64,000 nucleotides of DNA. It comes from Terriglobia bacterium (GTDB lineage: Bacteria > Acidobacteriota > Terriglobia > Versatilivoradales > Versatilivoraceae). This document shows positions 63,068 to 64,000 of this stretch, piece after piece. Below the pieces are notes generated by a model that was given only the letters and a program-made list of their open reading frames with translations, made no database searches and was not told the DNA's origin. Position 1 is the stretch's first letter; each line of letters opens with the position of its first letter. Where the stretch lies: NCBI GenBank assembly GCA_022452285.1, contig JAKUNG010000003.1, forward strand, positions 193,969 to 257,968. The letters run 5' to 3'. A program made the translations under genes and the position numbers.

Positions 63068-64000
63068 CTATTTTTTCTCCTTGGAAAAGAAATAGGAGGC
63101 ATCTTGCCAGTCAAGTGGTAAGGTCACAGGAAGATTGCGTGCTGCTGAAATTTGTGCTGCCCATCCTAATTCAGCAACCGCAGCAGAGTTTGCGAAGCTT
63201 AAGAAAGATTGTTTCCCAGATGTAATACAATTTAAAAAATGTTCCAAACATTTGCCAGTCTGATGACTCATGACGTCTCCACTATCGGGTGTTGTAGTTT
63301 CAGCTGGCCAGATATGTTCCTCCATTCCATCCAACATACAACGATCAGGATCAAGGGGATAAACCCATTTCCCTTTTGTACTTTGGAGAGACCAAAAACG
63401 GAGTTTTTGTTGGGAATTTAAATAAGAATCAAAAATTAATCCTCCGGAAGTTCCATGAATATTATGATAGGCATCATATCCATTTGCTTGGTCTATGTTG
63501 CCGAAACAGAAACCGGTTCCTCCGTTGCTAAAAGTAATATGGAGATTCCAAAGGGCTGGGATTTCGAAGGGTCTGGTATGTATACTACTGTTTGAGGCAT
63601 AAACGCTGACAGGCTTTGCGCCCTGAGCCAGCATAATGTTTAGCATAACAGAAAAAGAATGAATAATTCCCATACCGATCGCATCCCCTATTTGAGTAGC
63701 AGAGAGTTTCCAAACCTTGTCTTCAGTAATATTTACTGGATGTCGGTAGTTGACCTGAATCTGAGTTATTGTTCCAAAATCCCCCCTTTGCACCATTCCT
63801 TGGATTTGTTTTTCAAGAGAATCAAAGTTCATTAGGTAGTCAACATACGTAACTTGGTTAGGATTGGAATTTTCTAGTTCTATCTGCTGGCAAAAATCGG
63901 TGAAGCTAGTTGCGCAGGGTTTCTCACAGAAAACATGTTTGCCAGCTTTTTGAGCTGCAATGGCCTGTGGCCCATGTGCCTCATTACTACTGCAAATGAA
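63068..64000 (-). CDS. Gfo/Idh/MocA family oxidoreductase, C-terminal part
   Basis: The frame is open through the right edge of the window, so the N-terminus is missing. The Met codon at 63832 is not the start: translation continues upstream to give FICSSNEAHGPQAIAAQKAG and KHVFCEKPCATS, the conserved EKP region of the NAD-binding domain. The C-terminal domain has MGIIHSFSVMLNIM near the middle (GxxxDxxH-like helix with H), SGGLIFDSYLN and the final SAAVAELGWAAQIS. Gfo/Idh/MocA enzymes oxidise or reduce sugars and inositols with NAD(P). No Tat signal can be assessed because the N-terminus is outside. The substrate is unknown. Confidence 0.87.
   Translation of the reverse strand, partial: FICSSNEAHGPQAIAAQKAGKHVFCEKPCATSFTDFCQQIELENSNPNQVTYVDYLMNFDSLEKQIQGMVQRGDFGTITQIQVNYRHPVNITEDKVWKLSATQIGDAIGMGIIHSFSVMLNIMLAQGAKPVSVYASNSSIHTRPFEIPALWNLHITFSNGGTGFCFGNIDQANGYDAYHNIHGTSGGLIFDSYLNSQQKLRFWSLQSTKGKWVYPLDPDRCMLDGMEEHIWPAETTTPDSGDVMSHQTGKCLEHFLNCITSGKQSFLSFANSAAVAELGWAAQISAARNLPVTLPLDWQDASYFFSKEKK

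Overview
This AT-rich window comes from a Gram-negative, probably aerobic, heterotrophic bacterium, most likely an uncultured marine-type lineage. The evidence is an outer-membrane TonB-dependent receptor, a DUF481 beta-barrel, a heptose-nucleotide gene of LPS core synthesis, SurA-like and DsbA-like periplasmic proteins, many Tat signals and an oxygen-dependent acyl desaturase. Several features (DUF481 barrel, giant exported TPR protein, small CxxC...CxCC lipoprotein-like gene, GldA/F/G + DUF4340 operon, KorAB) are reminiscent of Acidobacteriota, but this assignment is only an inference and SAR324, Latescibacterota, Planctomycetota-like or related phyla are not excluded. No insertion sequence, phage, integrase or CRISPR array is visible. 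Coding density is high and one tRNA-Arg(UCG) is present.

Layout: 1-7.2 kb holds housekeeping genes on + (end of an M32 carboxypeptidase, bioB, rfaE2-type adenylyltransferase, mfd, a SurA-like chaperone). 7.3-13.1 kb is on - (fused FAD/Fe-S 2-hydroxyacid dehydrogenase, HAD phosphatase, TMTC-like membrane TPR protein). 13.3-25.5 kb is an accessory carbohydrate or amino-acid region: two paralogous Tat-exported TIM-barrel glycoside-hydrolase-like proteins around a CehA/McbA metallohydrolase, a delta-9-type desaturase, a Sel1 protein, a Tat-exported enolase-superfamily protein, and divergent from it a second enolase-superfamily enzyme followed by a DAO-type flavoprotein. 25.6-34.5 kb holds two transporters, an M81 (MlrC-type) metallopeptidase, a LysR regulator, a membrane-anchored unknown, a radical SAM enzyme, fabI and a lipoprotein. 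34.5-40.9 kb is a - strand block with grpE, a Trm112-family protein and a translationally coupled ABC/GldG/DUF4340 operon. 41.0-45.6 kb holds a cysteine-rich putative lipoprotein and the CBS - KorA - KorB - CBS locus. 45.7-54.6 kb has a perfect hairpin, the tRNA promoter and tRNA, a BASS symporter, a DsbA-like protein, a 1,757-residue exported protein and a DUF481 barrel. 55.0-64.0 kb has a second M81 protein, a Tat-exported GH109-like oxidoreductase fold protein, a DUF169 protein, a TonB receptor with a His/Asp metal-binding loop with a small secreted Cys/His protein, an atypical Nramp homologue, and the C-terminal part of a Gfo/Idh/MocA oxidoreductase.

How the genes work together: the accessory regions look like uptake and processing of sugars, sugar acids or amino compounds outside or across the inner membrane (GHL10-like, PHP hydrolase, enolase-superfamily dehydratases, GH109, Gfo/Idh/MocA, DAO oxidase). 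KorAB feeds central carbon metabolism, and two CBS-pair proteins beside it may sense nucleotides. The TonB receptor, small Cys/His protein and nearby Nramp homologue suggest metal handling. No single, clearly new defence or mobile system is visible. The best leads are the CBS-KorAB-CBS locus, the metal-receptor locus with paired palindromes, the giant exported protein, and Tat-exported enolase-superfamily enzymes with altered metal ligands.
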